NCBI GenBank assembly: GCA_900316505.1
Contig: ONDH01000008.1
Coordinates: 1 to 64,000, forward strand
Length of the DNA: 64,000 nt
Reading direction: 5' to 3'
DNA from: an uncultured Prevotellaceae bacterium
GTDB lineage: Bacteria > Bacteroidota > Bacteroidia > Bacteroidales > Bacteroidaceae
Shown here piece after piece: positions 63,661 through 64,000 of the stretch (within the stretch, counting starts at the first letter, position 1; each line of letters begins with the position of its first letter). The notes below the pieces were generated by a model that had not been told where the DNA came from, searched no databases, and worked only from the letters and a program-made list of their open reading frames with translations. Made by a program: the position numbers and the translations under genes.

Positions 63661-63811
63661 AATGATATTAATAGAAATGAGGTTAATCTTATGTTTTTTT
63701 GTGTTATGATTTAAGTATTTGTTTGATGTGCAAAGATACACATTATTTATTTTAATTATCAAGAATACTATGGGATGATTTGAGTAAATTTAACAAAATA
63801 TAACATATTAA

Positions 63812-63850
63812 GGGCAAGAAAGTGACGTTTTGCCTCTTTCTTGCCCTTTT
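63812..63850. terminator. 11-bp hairpin between the partial 3' gene and the LruC-type gene
   Basis: GGGCAAGAAAG (63812-63822) pairs with CTTTCTTGCCC (63836-63846), followed on the plus strand by TTTT. On the minus strand it follows the partial gene and probably ends it. Confidence 0.7.
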
Positions 63851-63877
63851 AACGAACACCTCAAGGTGTGATGAGCT

Positions 63878-64000
63878 TTAGCGCATACGGTTGTGGCGAC
63901 GGATGTCCATCAGCTTCTCCATGCTCTGGAAAGTGTCACCTGGCAACTGATAACGTGCATTGCCATAAGGGTCAACTTTGAAGAGCATCATGGACTCCTC
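63878..64000 (-). CDS. C-terminal end of an unidentified protein (3' partial window edge)
   Basis: An open frame enters from the right edge and stops with TAA at 63880-63878, giving 40 residues: SMMLFKVDPYGNARYQLPGD, then TFQSMEKLMDIRRHNRMR. The sequence is protein-like, with normal codon use for this window and a terminator hairpin downstream. The family is not recognised from so short a tail. Confidence 0.65.
   Translation of the reverse strand, partial: EESMMLFKVDPYGNARYQLPGDTFQSMEKLMDIRRHNRMR

Overview
The window is a stretch of Bacteroidota chromosome, most likely a Prevotella-like member of the Bacteroidales. This rests on gene content and signals read directly: a BspA-type leucine-rich repeat surface protein, Bacteroidales lipoprotein families (DUF4836-, DUF1573- and LruC/DUF4842-like), a TonB-dependent receptor with a carboxypeptidase-like N-terminal domain, PL11 and GH43 pectin enzymes, no obvious Shine-Dalgarno sequences, and repeated TAnnTTTG -7 boxes, several with a TTTG or TTG box 18-20 nt upstream. 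The species cannot be named. No insertion sequence, prophage or CRISPR array was found.

Layout: 1-2225, a partner-switching phosphatase/STAS pair (first gene cut by the window edge). 2248-9050, an AraC regulator divergent from an RND efflux operon. 9182-10491, two CD225/dispanin membrane proteins and a DUF2752 protein. 10466-12967, a 5'-nucleotidase and a CbpA-like co-chaperone. 12968-16548, a repeat-rich spacer, a long hairpin-rich leader and a BspA-like gene. 16701-18087, a YoeB-type toxin-antitoxin pair, a decayed FeoB-associated gene and a lipoprotein. 18242-26573, a tight eight-gene operon (map, tsaD, rsmE, a lipoprotein, an ABC ATPase and permease, an AmgK-like kinase fused to a RapZ C-terminal domain, a MurU-like nucleotidyltransferase). 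26661-29257, a macro-like protein, tRNA-Ser, a structured RNA candidate and DegQ. 29258-32530, a repeat-filled region with an hsdM relic and a Fic protein. 32530-38073, a small HTH-like protein, tRNA-Glu and a helicase/TPR/lipoprotein operon. 38393-46446, a TonB receptor, panB, pgk and a pectin pair. 46593-53199, an ABC-F protein, gap, mscL and a DUF1573-nadA-mnmA operon. 53398-60228, yidC, a peptide transporter and the clpS-clpA-aat N-degron operon. 60229-64000, a second copy of a repeat element, an LruC-type lipoprotein and a partial gene.

The most unusual property is an abundance of tandem repeats with a 7-bp period. At least eight loci carry them, with several unrelated unit sequences. 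The TCAACTG family lies inside three open reading frames: the signal peptide of the TolC-like protein, the AmgK-RapZ fusion and the MurU-like gene. A change of one unit would shift the reading frame, so these are candidate phase-variable genes. A separate 20-unit array supplies the tolC stop codon and fills the spacer to the next gene.

A second theme is a non-coding composite element of about 600 bp present twice in inverted orientation (31861-32492 and 60444-61028), each copy carrying G-rich blocks and a 23-bp tandem repeat that differs in copy number. Further points are the AmgK/RapZ/MurU amino-sugar salvage module, an ABC-F protein whose second ATPase domain has lost its Walker A motif and catalytic glutamate, an attenuator-like leader before the BspA gene, and relics of hsdM and a FeoB-associated protein. 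All homology statements come from recognising motifs by eye; no database search was run.
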